Of a stretch of 64,000 nt of DNA, positions 56,301 through 57,852 are shown in pieces. The notes under the pieces were generated by a model. It had not been told where the DNA came from. It saw only the letters and a list, made by a program, of their open reading frames with translations, and made no database searches. Origin of the DNA: Sipunculus nudus (taxonomy: Eukaryota > Annelida > Sipuncula > Golfingiida > Sipunculidae); NCBI GenBank assembly GCA_026874595.1, contig CM049318.1, forward strand, positions 60,420,250 through 60,484,249. Reading direction: 5' to 3'. A program made the translations under genes and the position numbers. Each line of letters begins with the position of its first letter. Position 1 is the first letter of the stretch.

Positions 56301-57852
56301 GGTTGCTTGAGAATCCACGTGTGTCTCTGCACCAACTGGTTTACATTTTAACCAGCTTTCTAAGCTCATGATTTTTTTTAGTTTTTTTGTTCGTCTTACG
56401 TGTTTTACATAACCACCATCTTAGCGGGAAAGAACTTTTGCCGAACTATTTTTTCTTCAGCATAAATTATCACGTTGGCCAAGTTACCCGTTGCACATAA
56501 CTAGTCCGTATCTATTTCAAAATTCAGCATCATTTTACAAGTAAGACGTAGAAACATGTATATCAACAATATAAATTGTGCACAATAAGAAAAAAAATCG
56601 CTTTGAAAGGTCTTTATTTTGACTCGGAGTTATATTTATGCGTATTTAAACTCGTCGAACTTAGGGAACCAGGTGCATTCACTATCCAAACGGTAAATTA
56701 CGTTTTAAATGTTTTAAATCAAAAGCTACCGAACGATGTGAAAAGGCCCGTGTGTATCCAACCGATTACTCCTAAATAATTTATTTTATTTTCATTTTGT
56801 ACCTCGTTTTATCAGCAATAAATATCTGAGAACAAATAATTAACATTTTATCGATATATTATATTACACTGTAAACACTGGTACTAGTTCTTAGGCGATT
56901 GATGACACTTGTCGTACGCCGTTTTATTTATTATTATGGATAATAAATCTGCTACACAAATTTAGTATGGGTTAAGGCCAGTAGATGGCACGTCGTGTGT
57001 TGACAGTGTCAACGAAATGATCTTGTATTAGTTTTAATGGCGGTAGTGCCAAGAAGTCTTTGCTGTTTTTTTTTTTAAAGTGTGTCAAAATAAATTATGC
57101 CTCAGACTAGCCCGTCGGGCTTAAGATACCTAGTTCTAAAGTAGTCCGAAGGCGGATGACGGTAGCCCCGGGCGTCGGGCTATAGGGTTTGTCGGACCCT
57201 GCAATGTAATTTGATGTTTCAGGTACCAAACTGAATACTGTGGTTGGTGTCATATTCGAGTGGTTAGATTTTTAGAATGTCCTTGCCTTCGACGATGGCA
57301 TCCCTTATTCACAATGGTTTTATTTTTGTGATAATTGCCCTTTTGTGAATATCGCGAATTTGAGACCCTCATAAACAAAAAAGCCACCACAATACACAGT
57401 TTGTGTGTCAGTGCTGAGAAAATCTAGCTTCCTGTTTTCTATTTTTTGTAATATTTGATTTAATGCAATATTTTCATCATATACTTTGATTGCAAAGAAG
57501 ACTGCTTCTTAATTGACATAATTAAAAAATCACATTATTCCTCCAAACAGCCAACATATGTTATGTTTTTGACAAGCATTGATGAAAGTGTAAACTTCTT
57601 CCTGACAGAGTAAAAGTGAATATTTAATAGACACCAAAATGTTCAAAAACAAATACAACATTCCGAATCTATCTACTCTTGACCCTGAGAACAGGTTTGG
57701 CTGCTGATGTCTGAGAGTTGGTTGTGTAGTATTTGTTTTTCACTCACCGATATATTTGCGGAGTCCATGTACTGGAGACCAAAGTTATCCTGTTCCACCA
57801 GGTCAAGCTTGTAATACACTTTGTCGTACAGCTCTGATGCATTTGAAGTTTT
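14127..57852 (-). CDS. EPB41L5: EPB41L5 / Lulu / yurt-like FERM-domain scaffold protein, 19 exons, 5'-incomplete
   Basis: Coding exons on the minus strand, in transcript order: 57852-57748, 48909-48867, 47874-47857 (microexon), 46964-46886, 44185-44088, 43490-43370, 42864-42777, 41265-41177, 40767-40698, 37425-37256, 35276-35115, 34248-33983, 32036-31842, 31134-31089, 27866-27774, 24641-24579, 24312-24231, 21385-20462, 14363-14127. All junctions are GT/AG and all phases agree. The sum is 2949 bp, that is 982 residues plus stop. The protein has a FERM domain ([44 protein letters not shown]), a FERM-adjacent segment ([15 protein letters not shown]), a long Ser/Pro-rich tail and a C-terminal LTTEL. 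The segments match vertebrate EPB41L5 closely in order and spacing. In flies and vertebrates this family acts at the lateral membrane, restrains Crumbs-dependent apical identity and links membrane to actin. EPB41L4B is the alternative vertebrate paralogue name. The N-terminal exons are missing. Confidence 0.93.
15689..15865. mobile_element. Short hAT-like MITE
   Basis: The termini CAGGGGCGTCAAT (left) and, read inward from the right, CAAGAGGCGTCAAT form an inverted repeat with one inserted base. CAGGGGCG is a typical hAT terminus. Inner G-run and C-run also pair. No matching 8-bp target duplication is visible, so the call is tentative. Confidence 0.4.
16370..16560. repeat. Decayed copy of a dispersed repeat (related to 49557-50037)
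   Basis: It shares GACCTCTGATCTCATTAAATATGC-like text, AATTTTG, AGGTAATACA and GTTTCATCAAGATCCAT with the repeat at 49557-50037, in the same order and orientation. Confidence 0.5.
17547..17561. repeat. Poly-G tract
   Basis: A run of about 15 G after an A-run, inside intron 18. Confidence 0.85.
18948..19356 (-). mobile_element. tRNA-like SINE, copy 1
   Basis: On the minus strand the head reads GGGTAGAGCATGGGACTCAA (A-box-like), followed by AGCCAGGAGCTC and GAGTTCAAATCTC (B-box-like). A central body of about 300 bp follows, and the element ends in an A-run (CACCAAAAAAAAA). The body matches the element at 42310-42735 over its whole length, including GGCACAGCC and AGGTCCTGGGT on the plus strand. 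The tRNA-like head, shared body and A-tail support a Pol III-derived retroposon moved by a LINE. Confidence 0.6.
20432..20461 (-). CDS. EPB41L5: Alternative 3' extension of exon E18 (short-isoform tail VSRCLTPQH)
   Basis: If the GTAAGT donor at 20461 is not used, the frame runs on for nine codons (VSRCLTPQH) and stops at TAA (20432-20434). The plus-strand hexamer at 20431-20436 is TTTAAT, that is ATTAAA on the minus strand, overlapping the stop codon. GT-containing sequence follows within 30-50 bp. This would give a protein lacking the 78-residue E19 tail and its TTEL ligand. It is a prediction only. Confidence 0.35.
   Translation of the reverse strand, partial: VSRCLTPQH
20462..21385 (-). 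CDS. EPB41L5: EPB41L5-like exon E18, Ser/Pro-rich disordered tail
   Basis: The longest exon, with 308 codons in phase 0 at both ends. The acceptor CTCCTCCTCCAG precedes GACAAGGGAAGT and the donor is GTAAGT. It opens [13 protein letters not shown] and contains [13 protein letters not shown] and [12 protein letters not shown]. Many SP/TP sites occur ([23 protein letters not shown]), and a basic stretch [15 protein letters not shown] lies near its end. The composition predicts a disordered, heavily phosphorylated region. [12 protein letters not shown] resembles an NPF-type motif embedded in a short helix (inference). The long antisense ORF at 20556-20921 is a shadow. Confidence 0.92.
21386..24230 (-). 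other. EPB41L5-like intron 17 (about 2.8 kb)
   Basis: AT-rich. The part next to the E17 donor (23560-24230) is a decayed tandem repeat, and a G-rich run lies at about 23548-23571. Nothing gene-like was seen in 21386-23540. Confidence 0.65.
23560..24230 (-). repeat. Decayed minisatellite (unit about 57-60 bp, about 10 copies) abutting the E17 donor
   Basis: Plus-strand units contain TCATCTGACTGTTGCTGAC, then a CCTGG-like core, then AGAGATCACTAGT, and recur about every 57-60 bp with many substitutions. The array runs up to the exon E17 donor. On the minus strand ACAAGTC..CAGCT from the exon end resembles GACAAGTC..CAGCTAGTG in the nearest unit, so the exon edge may be part of the array. Confidence 0.6.
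24231..24312 (-). CDS. EPB41L5: EPB41L5-like exon E17
   Basis: The acceptor TTTATTGCAG precedes TTATGAGAAG and the donor is GTAAGT. One base completes a Ser codon (AG|T), followed by [18 protein letters not shown] and more Thr/Val-rich text ending SQTQL. Phase 0 at the 3' end. Ser-rich linker of the C-terminal tail. Confidence 0.85.
24579..24641 (-). CDS. EPB41L5: EPB41L5-like exon E16
   Basis: The acceptor GCTGTTTCAG precedes AGCTGGCAG and the donor is GTGAGC. It encodes [20 protein letters not shown] with split codons at both ends (phases 2 to 2). Short linker exon, placed by splice signals and frame agreement with E15 and E17. Confidence 0.8.
24642..27773 (-). other. EPB41L5-like intron 15 (about 3.1 kb)
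   Basis: It contains the 300-bp tandem array with GACGGACGG tail at 26430-27360. The remainder is AT-rich and shows no exon or known element. Confidence 0.65.
26430..27360. mobile_element. Tandem-repeat element (300-bp unit, about 2.8 copies) with GACGGACG tail and 3' hairpin
   Basis: The landmark GGTCAAGGTCACCCATCTT recurs near 26556, 26857 and 27157, a period of about 300 bp. Each unit also has GATATCCCGCTCACAAG, TCATTAAAAATCAGAAATTG and a GTGGCGCCACC-like palindrome (near 26712 and 27013). The last unit is followed by repeated GACGGACG (27290-27315). A hairpin with arms AGCCCATCAGCC and GGCTGAGGGCT and loop TAGG follows, ending in AAAAA. Satellite, microsatellite and 3' hairpin together fit Helentron-associated elements; this is an inference from architecture. 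Confidence 0.65.
27774..27866 (-). CDS. EPB41L5: EPB41L5-like exon E15
   Basis: The acceptor CATGTGACCCTAG precedes GAACTGCACC and the donor is GTAGGA. It encodes [18 protein letters not shown] followed by [12 protein letters not shown], with split codons at both ends. The donor is weaker than the others. I do not recognise a motif; frame consistency supports it. Confidence 0.8.
28913..29420. mobile_element. TTAA-flanked TIR element, copy 1 (508 bp)
   Basis: The left end TTAAAGGGGCATAATCAGG and the right end GCCCCTTTAA form an inverted repeat of about 10 bp that includes TTAA at both borders. The body is shared with 44713-46860 and, in pieces, with 60125-60890. Shared text includes CACACTATCAGTTCA, TCCATGTGTGTCTGTTTACC-like sequence, GGAACTTGTATTACATTTT and GGAGTAAGC. 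TTAA borders are typical of piggyBac-type and some other cut-and-paste elements. No transposase ORF is present. Confidence 0.65.
29988..30350. mobile_element. hAT-like MITE, 363 bp
   Basis: Perfect 13-bp terminal inverted repeat CAGGGTTCCCATA at 29988-30000 and 30338-30350. CAGGG-TTCCC termini are common in hAT-derived MITEs. Inner segments are also partly complementary (CCTGG..TTTCC near 30020 and GGAAAAC..CCAGG near 30320). No clear 8-bp target duplication was found. It includes a C-run at about 30030-30042. Confidence 0.6.
31089..31134 (-). CDS. EPB41L5: EPB41L5-like exon E14
   Basis: A 46-bp exon. The acceptor ATCTGTTGTAG precedes CTGATAAAAC and the donor is GTGAGTG. It encodes [14 protein letters not shown] with split codons at both ends (phases 1 to 2), in frame with E13 and E15. 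Confidence 0.82.
31135..31841 (-). other. EPB41L5-like intron 13
   Basis: About 700 bp, AT-rich. At 31230-31320 it holds a stretch (ATAACTGCATCTGTTATGAG, GGCAGTGCAAA) also found at 33315-33400, so a small dispersed repeat. Confidence 0.6.
31842..32036 (-). CDS. EPB41L5: EPB41L5-like exon E13
   Basis: It encodes a Glu completed from E12, then [40 protein letters not shown] and [15 protein letters not shown]. The PP-x-x-x-KxNILKA pattern matches a conserved short motif in the tail of vertebrate EPB41L5. The donor is GTGTGT and the chosen acceptor is ..AACCATCAG|AGGAA, where phase with E12 fits. Another AG lies nine bases downstream, so the start could differ by three residues. Confidence 0.82.
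32037..33982 (-). other. EPB41L5-like intron 12 (about 1.9 kb)
   Basis: It holds a minisatellite next to the E12 donor (33640-34005) and a small dispersed repeat at 33315-33400. The plus-strand ORF at 32613-33017 has no recognisable homology or coding bias. Confidence 0.6.
33315..33400. repeat. Small dispersed repeat (pair with 31230-31320)
   Basis: ACTGCATCTGTTATGAGGCA and GTGCAAA..CCATCT..TCTCTTCC recur in the same order as at 31230-31320, two introns' worth of sequence away. Confidence 0.7.
33640..34005 (-). repeat. Minisatellite (about 50-bp unit) that includes the 3' end and donor of exon E12
   Basis: On the minus strand the unit reads GGAGACATGACAGTCAAAGG and then TATCATTCATGAAATCTA, repeated six to seven times. 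The exon E12 end (GGGGAAATGACAATCAGAG) and its donor (GTATTATTCATAA) are an aligned copy of the same unit. The exon-intron boundary therefore lies inside the array, and several intronic units carry an AGGTATNATTC donor-like site. Confidence 0.75.
33983..34248 (-). CDS. EPB41L5: EPB41L5-like exon E12
   Basis: The acceptor TTTACAAAATAG precedes GAAGAAAGCC and the donor is GTATTA (weak). It encodes [20 protein letters not shown], an Ala/Thr/Pro-rich stretch, [18 protein letters not shown] and [16 protein letters not shown]. The segment [12 protein letters not shown] predicts a short amphipathic helix in an otherwise disordered tail. The last six codons coincide with a minisatellite unit. Confidence 0.85.
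34249..35114 (-). other. EPB41L5-like intron 11
   Basis: About 870 bp. The 280 bp closest to the E11 donor are a minisatellite (34840-35145 including the exon end). The rest is AT-rich without features. Confidence 0.6.
34840..35145 (-). repeat. Minisatellite (about 62-bp unit, 5 copies) that includes the 3' end and donor of exon E11
   Basis: On the minus strand each unit starts ACAG(C/A)CAAGCAAAAAGA, continues through A/T-rich DNA and GGAAAGTATGTC, and ends TAGTGCAATG. The exon E11 end (ACAGCCAAGCAAAAAGA, then the donor GTAAGTAAAA) is the first copy. In one intronic copy the bases after AAAAAGA are GC instead of GT. Confidence 0.75.
35115..35276 (-). CDS. EPB41L5: EPB41L5-like exon E11, FERM-adjacent segment
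   Basis: The acceptor GTTTGTACTTGAAG precedes TGGTAGAAC and the donor is GTAAGT. It encodes [19 protein letters not shown], then [19 protein letters not shown], then an Ala-rich stretch [15 protein letters not shown]. The E-R-K/R-P-S-x-R-Y-S-R-R pattern is the conserved basic Ser-containing core of the FERM-adjacent region in EPB41L5/yurt, which is a known site of regulatory phosphorylation (aPKC in yurt/Lulu). Confidence 0.9.
35277..37255 (-). other. EPB41L5-like intron 10 (about 2.0 kb)
   Basis: AT-rich and without recognised elements. Short ORFs on both strands near 37.0-37.26 kb show no coding character. Confidence 0.6.
37256..37425 (-). CDS. EPB41L5: EPB41L5-like exon E10, end of FERM F3 lobe
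   Basis: The acceptor TTTTCATTCCCAG precedes GGCAAGGAAC and the donor is GTGAGT. It encodes [12 protein letters not shown], then [18 protein letters not shown], then [20 protein letters not shown]. The K-x-L-W-K-C-x-V-E-H-H-x-F-F-R segment is the C-terminal helix of the F3 (PH/PTB-like) lobe, highly conserved in 4.1-family FERM domains. It matches vertebrate EPB41L5 almost residue for residue. Confidence 0.95.
37426..40697 (-). other. EPB41L5-like intron 9 (about 3.3 kb)
   Basis: It holds the 680-bp tandem element at 38680-40115. The part 37.43-38.5 kb is very AT-rich with repeated ATTCATGAATACATT-like text and no gene. Confidence 0.6.
38680..40115. mobile_element. Tandem element (680-bp unit, 2 copies) with GACGGACGG tail and 3' hairpin
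   Basis: GGTCAAAGTTGGGCAAAATT near 38827 recurs near 39508 (one mismatch), giving a period of about 680 bp. Further matched landmarks include GCCCATAACTT and CAGTGGTTTTGATATTAGGC-like text. After the second unit come repeated GACGGACGG (40020-40060) and an imperfect hairpin with arms AGCTCAGATGACT and TCAGCTGAGCT, ending in AAAAA. The tail layout is the same as in 26430-27360. Confidence 0.65.
40698..40767 (-). CDS. EPB41L5: EPB41L5-like exon E9, FERM F3 lobe
   Basis: The acceptor ATTTACAG precedes GCCTAAGATC and the donor is GTCAGG (weak). It encodes [20 protein letters not shown] and then DEQ. PKIxKLxFxxKKLxxVVxED is a canonical F3-lobe beta-strand segment of 4.1-family FERM domains. Confidence 0.93.
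40768..41176 (-). other. EPB41L5-like intron 8
   Basis: About 410 bp. The segment 40935-41035 is a decayed end of a dispersed repeat: TACCATGGCGACACTTGAA and GGTATACCATAATACT are shared with 49940-50010, and the end carries GACGGGCGTATAA. Confidence 0.55.
41177..41265 (-). CDS. EPB41L5: EPB41L5-like exon E8, FERM F3 lobe
   Basis: The acceptor ATCCTTTTACAG precedes GGTCGCGATG and the donor is GTGGGT. It encodes [20 protein letters not shown] and then [10 protein letters not shown] (Trp split). The text G-N-x-Y-x-L-G-L-T-P-x-G-V-L-V-F and KIGLFFW matches the first strands of the F3 lobe in EPB41L5. Confidence 0.95.
41630..42270 (+). mobile_element. Putative solo LTR with heat-shock elements, TATA box and AATAAA
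   Basis: Within 400 bp the plus strand shows, in order: HSE-like modules (GAAGGTTC at 41733-41740, TTCTAGAA at 41779-41786, a perfect three-unit TTCTAGAAGTTTC at 41838-41850), TATAAATA at 41862-41869, a GC-richer leader, and GGAATAAACC with AATAAA at 42152-42157. TATA followed by a poly(A) signal about 290 bp later is the U3-R layout of an LTR. No gag-pol sequence flanks it. Exact borders and target duplication could not be fixed. A processed or captured heat-shock promoter is the alternative. Confidence 0.45.
41838..41869 (+). promoter_or_regulatory. Heat-shock element and TATA box
   Basis: TTCTAGAAGTTTC is a textbook three-unit heat-shock element (TTCnnGAAnnTTC). Eleven bases downstream begins TATAAATA. 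An additional TTC at 41828-41830 with GA three bases on extends the HSE in phase. The orientation is opposite to the host gene. Transcription would be expected to start near 41892-41900. Confidence 0.5.
42310..42735 (-). mobile_element. tRNA-like SINE, copy 2
   Basis: Minus-strand head GGGGGTAGAACACAGGTCTC with AGTTCAGATCTC as a decayed B box. The body matches the copy at 18948-19356 throughout (for example GGCACAGCC and CCAGGTCCTGGGT on the plus strand). The end shows an A/T-rich tail near 42300. It sits 40 bp upstream of the E7 donor inside the intron. Confidence 0.6.
42777..42864 (-). CDS. EPB41L5: EPB41L5-like exon E7, FERM F2/F3 junction
   Basis: The acceptor GTTATTTCAG precedes TGGGATGACA and the donor is GTACAT (weak). 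It encodes [20 protein letters not shown] followed by YGVDMHTVQ. [26 protein letters not shown] is the most conserved block of the FERM domain in EPB41L5, EPB41L4B and yurt. Confidence 0.96.
42865..43369 (-). other. EPB41L5-like intron 6
   Basis: About 500 bp of AT-rich intron; nothing recognised. Confidence 0.6.
43370..43490 (-). CDS. EPB41L5: EPB41L5-like exon E6, FERM F2 lobe
   Basis: The acceptor AATGTTTTAG precedes CTGAGCTGGG and the donor is GTGAGT. It encodes [20 protein letters not shown], then [19 protein letters not shown]. ELGDYxxxEHxPxxxSEFRFVPxQTEEME is a diagnostic F2-lobe block of this subfamily. Confidence 0.96.
43491..44087 (-). other. EPB41L5-like intron 5
   Basis: About 600 bp, AT-rich. 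No element or exon recognised. Confidence 0.6.
44088..44185 (-). CDS. EPB41L5: EPB41L5-like exon E5, FERM F2 lobe
   Basis: The acceptor ATTTTTCAG precedes GTATATGCTG and the donor is GTAAGT. It encodes [20 protein letters not shown] and then [12 protein letters not shown]. FxLQLKQDIxxGKLxCxFDTAxxLAAYxLQ is the standard 4.1-family F2 acyl-CoA-binding-like fold segment. Confidence 0.96.
44713..46860. mobile_element. TTAA-flanked TIR element, copy 2, interrupted by a nested insertion
   Basis: The left half at 44713 to about 44970 (TTAAAGGGACATAATCAGG, CACACTATCAGTTCAG, GTTTACCATAAGAAAGCCGC) and the right half at 46596-46860 (CAGCCAGAAGGAACTTGTAT, GGAGTAAGCCAATGGTTTCA) match the two halves of the uninterrupted copy at 28913-29420. 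The last bases of the right end are lost or diverged. Confidence 0.65.
45199..46592. mobile_element. TA-flanked DNA transposon (non-autonomous), 1.39 kb, TIR CCGTAAAATCTCCACTTAAA
   Basis: The left end CCGTAAAATCTCCACTTAAA (continuing AC) at 45199-45220 is an exact inverted match to the right end at 46571-46592. TA dinucleotides flank both ends (45197-45198 and 46593-46594). The motif TAAAACCGCA(C) recurs inside both ends (near 45216, 45234, 45307 and, without one A, 46504 and 46562), which looks like subterminal transposase-binding repeats. TA duplication points to the IS630-Tc1-mariner/pogo group. No transposase remains: the interior ORFs of 60-85 aa are not recognisable. Confidence 0.75.
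46886..46964 (-). CDS. EPB41L5: EPB41L5-like exon E4, FERM F1/F2 junction
   Basis: The acceptor TGTAATTACAG precedes CTGGGCCACC and the donor is GTGAGTG. It encodes [20 protein letters not shown] and then REELT. [23 protein letters not shown] is nearly identical to vertebrate EPB41L5. A split codon at the 5' end can join either E3 or E2. Confidence 0.96.
46965..47856 (-). other. Intron between E4 and the microexon
   Basis: About 890 bp, AT-rich. It contains a 177-bp Tigger-like MITE (47572-47748). Confidence 0.6.
47572..47748. mobile_element. Tigger/pogo-like MITE, 177 bp
   Basis: The left end CAGTAAAACTTTG and the right end, read inward, CAGTAAAACCTCAAAATT form the inverted repeat. TA duplicates lie at 47570-47571 and 47749-47750. 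CAGTnnAACCTC with TA duplication is the hallmark of Tigger-type pogo MITEs. Inside are degenerate repeats of GACCACCT. Confidence 0.75.
47857..47874 (-). CDS. EPB41L5: EPB41L5-like microexon E3 (18 bp), probable cassette exon
   Basis: The acceptor GCACTTGTTTGTAG precedes GAGCAAAGGAAAAAGTCC and the donor is GTAAGT. It is 18 bp long and keeps phase: E2 ends with one base of a codon and E4 starts with two. Included, it yields G-A-K-E-K-V-P in place of a single Ala, a net gain of six residues. Skipped, the E2-E4 joint (KAGPPYTF) has exactly the length of vertebrate EPB41L5. The basic insert would lie in the loop between F1 and F2. Strong splice sites and phase conservation support it. Confidence 0.65.
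47875..48866 (-). other. Intron between the microexon and E2
   Basis: About 1 kb, AT-rich. No element recognised. Confidence 0.6.
48867..48909 (-). CDS. EPB41L5: EPB41L5-like exon E2, FERM F1 lobe end
   Basis: The acceptor CTTCATTTACAG precedes CACTGGCTAG and the donor is GTAAGA. It encodes [14 protein letters not shown] plus one base. HWLDxTKxxxKQxK is the end of the ubiquitin-like F1 lobe in 4.1 proteins. Confidence 0.94.
49557..50037. repeat. Dispersed repeat with GGACGGACCGACG tail
   Basis: It starts near ACAAGAGCACCACAAATGTG and carries CTCTGACCTCATTAAATATG twice in variant form (49608 and about 49840). It continues with GAAAATCCATC..AGTTATCGTGGCGACACTGA and ends with GATGGACGGACCGACG and ATACCATAATACTCC. 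Related pieces lie at 16370-16560 and 40935-41035. The tail again resembles the GGACGGAC-tailed elements in this window. Confidence 0.6.
51601..52671. mobile_element. TA-flanked DNA transposon (non-autonomous), 1.07 kb, TIR CCGTATTTATTC(C/T)AATTTGG
   Basis: The left end CCGTATTTATTCCAATTTGG (continuing CGA) at 51601-51623 and the right end at 52649-52671 are inverted repeats with one mismatch (C/T). TA flanks lie at 51599-51600 and 52672-52673. There is no transposase ORF. Interior sequence is GC-richer around 52.0-52.5 kb (CACGTG motifs and GGCGG) than the host intron. The group is probably IS630-Tc1-mariner/pogo, given the TA duplication. Confidence 0.72.
54126..54196. repeat. Hairpin at the 3' end of the hAT transposase
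   Basis: Arms AATGTCTGAAACCAATTTGA(ATACT) and (AGTAT)TCAAATAGGTTTCAGACATT are complementary over about 24 bp with one mismatch, around a 20-bp loop. The right arm contains the transposase stop codon. Confidence 0.8.
54187..54399 (-). pseudogene. hAT transposase C-terminal (hATC dimerisation) fragment, out of frame with the main ORF
   Basis: It encodes [40 protein letters not shown] and a tail ending [10 protein letters not shown]-x-S-T-A-x-C-E-R-x-F-S-x-x-N-R-I-K is the hallmark hATC motif required for transposase dimerisation and folding. It overlaps the end of the 657-codon ORF by four bases in another frame. One single-base slip near 54396-54412 separates the two. The apparent ATG start is incidental. 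Confidence 0.85.
54396..56369 (-). CDS. hAT transposase, ZNF862 / zinc-finger type (C-terminally frameshifted)
   Basis: 657 codons from ATG at 56369. N-terminal basic stretch (residues 26-45). Residues 48-110 form a degenerate TTF-type zinc-finger region: W52 and W54, C66, [12 protein letters not shown] with H100, and SSREH with H106. The usual CxxC second Cys appears as Tyr69 (CKYY). The RNase H-like core has [10 protein letters not shown] with D235/D239 and [16 protein letters not shown] with D310. [12 protein letters not shown] and [14 protein letters not shown] (RW at 402-403) mark the alpha-helical insertion region. It stops at RLIKS just before the hATC motif, which continues in another frame. 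Cut-and-paste transposase acting in the nucleus on its TIRs; probably inactive in this copy. Confidence 0.9.
   Translation of the reverse strand: MSLESWLKCKPVGAETHVDSQATEQTKRKSKDQRYDENKRQRKYLSKWEDIWLWVFLDNDSQKMMCKYYRSYPDIARSGKNVNAFLTGCDNFRVEPLKAHASSREHAECRSKYMADRVNECCIVRANPRASSVNDPNNNNPISIMTAFEVLGEKQRAKFRALFNTAYFLAVNGRPFSDMAALCQLQKKNGLNIGESHQNEKRARDMILAISRTLTHNMTAKLKESGSHFVSLLADGSTDTSMIEQENVFLRYVSKGVVQTELIQTVSLEHAHATGVFAGIKAALEVIGLSLTDMATSQTDGPALVCCNFDGANVMMGKKSGVATLIQPEVHSCIAIHCVAHKLELGVCDTLKLMPSVKKLEEVVKGIFGFYHWSPKKRRELTQISAVMENELAHFSAVKQVRWLASKHRALHALHQNLSSVIHHLEHAAASQEEKAKGYLKDLKSPCFLKCLFFMQDFLQVVKTLSEAFQKDDLLVSDVSSLVSETLLRLTSLKYIPGENMKEFSQCYDYEAKVFKHINKTGSPAIPVALHGQCKPVVWEDDAMVREIVDTAIDYISSRFENFEEPPLSSFAAFDFTNFHVSHEDLALFGNRELGELLEQWGCHFSEDEQTQLPAQYTAFKAHYQKFWNCPDKLAVYTALLQENPPKFSAVCRLIKS
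57748..57852 (-). CDS. EPB41L5: EPB41L5-like exon E1 (first exon in window), FERM F1 lobe
   Basis: The acceptor CATATTTTTCAG precedes AAAACTTCAA and the donor is GTGAGTG. It has 35 codons in phase 0: [20 protein letters not shown] and then [16 protein letters not shown]-x-D-x-V-x-Y-x-L-D-L-x-E-x-D-x-F-G-L-x-x-M-D is the ubiquitin-like F1 lobe of 4.1 proteins. The preceding segment (strand 1-2 of F1, normally LLDGxD..) must lie upstream of 57852. Confidence 0.95.

Larger units (their letters stand above)
53635..57201 (-). mobile_element. Near-complete hAT transposon (3567 bp) with ZNF862-like transposase
   Basis: Terminal inverted repeats are CAGGGCCTGACAAA at 53635-53648 and, reading inward from the right, CAGGGTCCGACAAA ending at 57201. 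A 5-bp direct repeat CAATG flanks the element (53630-53634 and 57202-57206). Classical hAT elements make 8-bp duplications, so a 5-bp type is inferred. Both ends carry subterminal motifs of the type GACTAGCCC / GGGCTAGTC (53664-53720 and 57108-57185). It inserted into an intron of the EPB41L5-like gene, transposase in the same orientation as the host gene. TIR similarity and an almost open ORF suggest fairly recent activity. Confidence 0.88.
48910..57747 (-). other. EPB41L5-like intron 1 in window (about 8.8 kb)
   Basis: It holds a dispersed repeat (49557-50037), a TA-flanked element (51601-52671), a hAT transposon (53635-57201), a C/A homopolymer at 49058-49081, and otherwise AT-rich DNA. 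ORFs at 50861-51311 are unremarkable. Confidence 0.65.
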
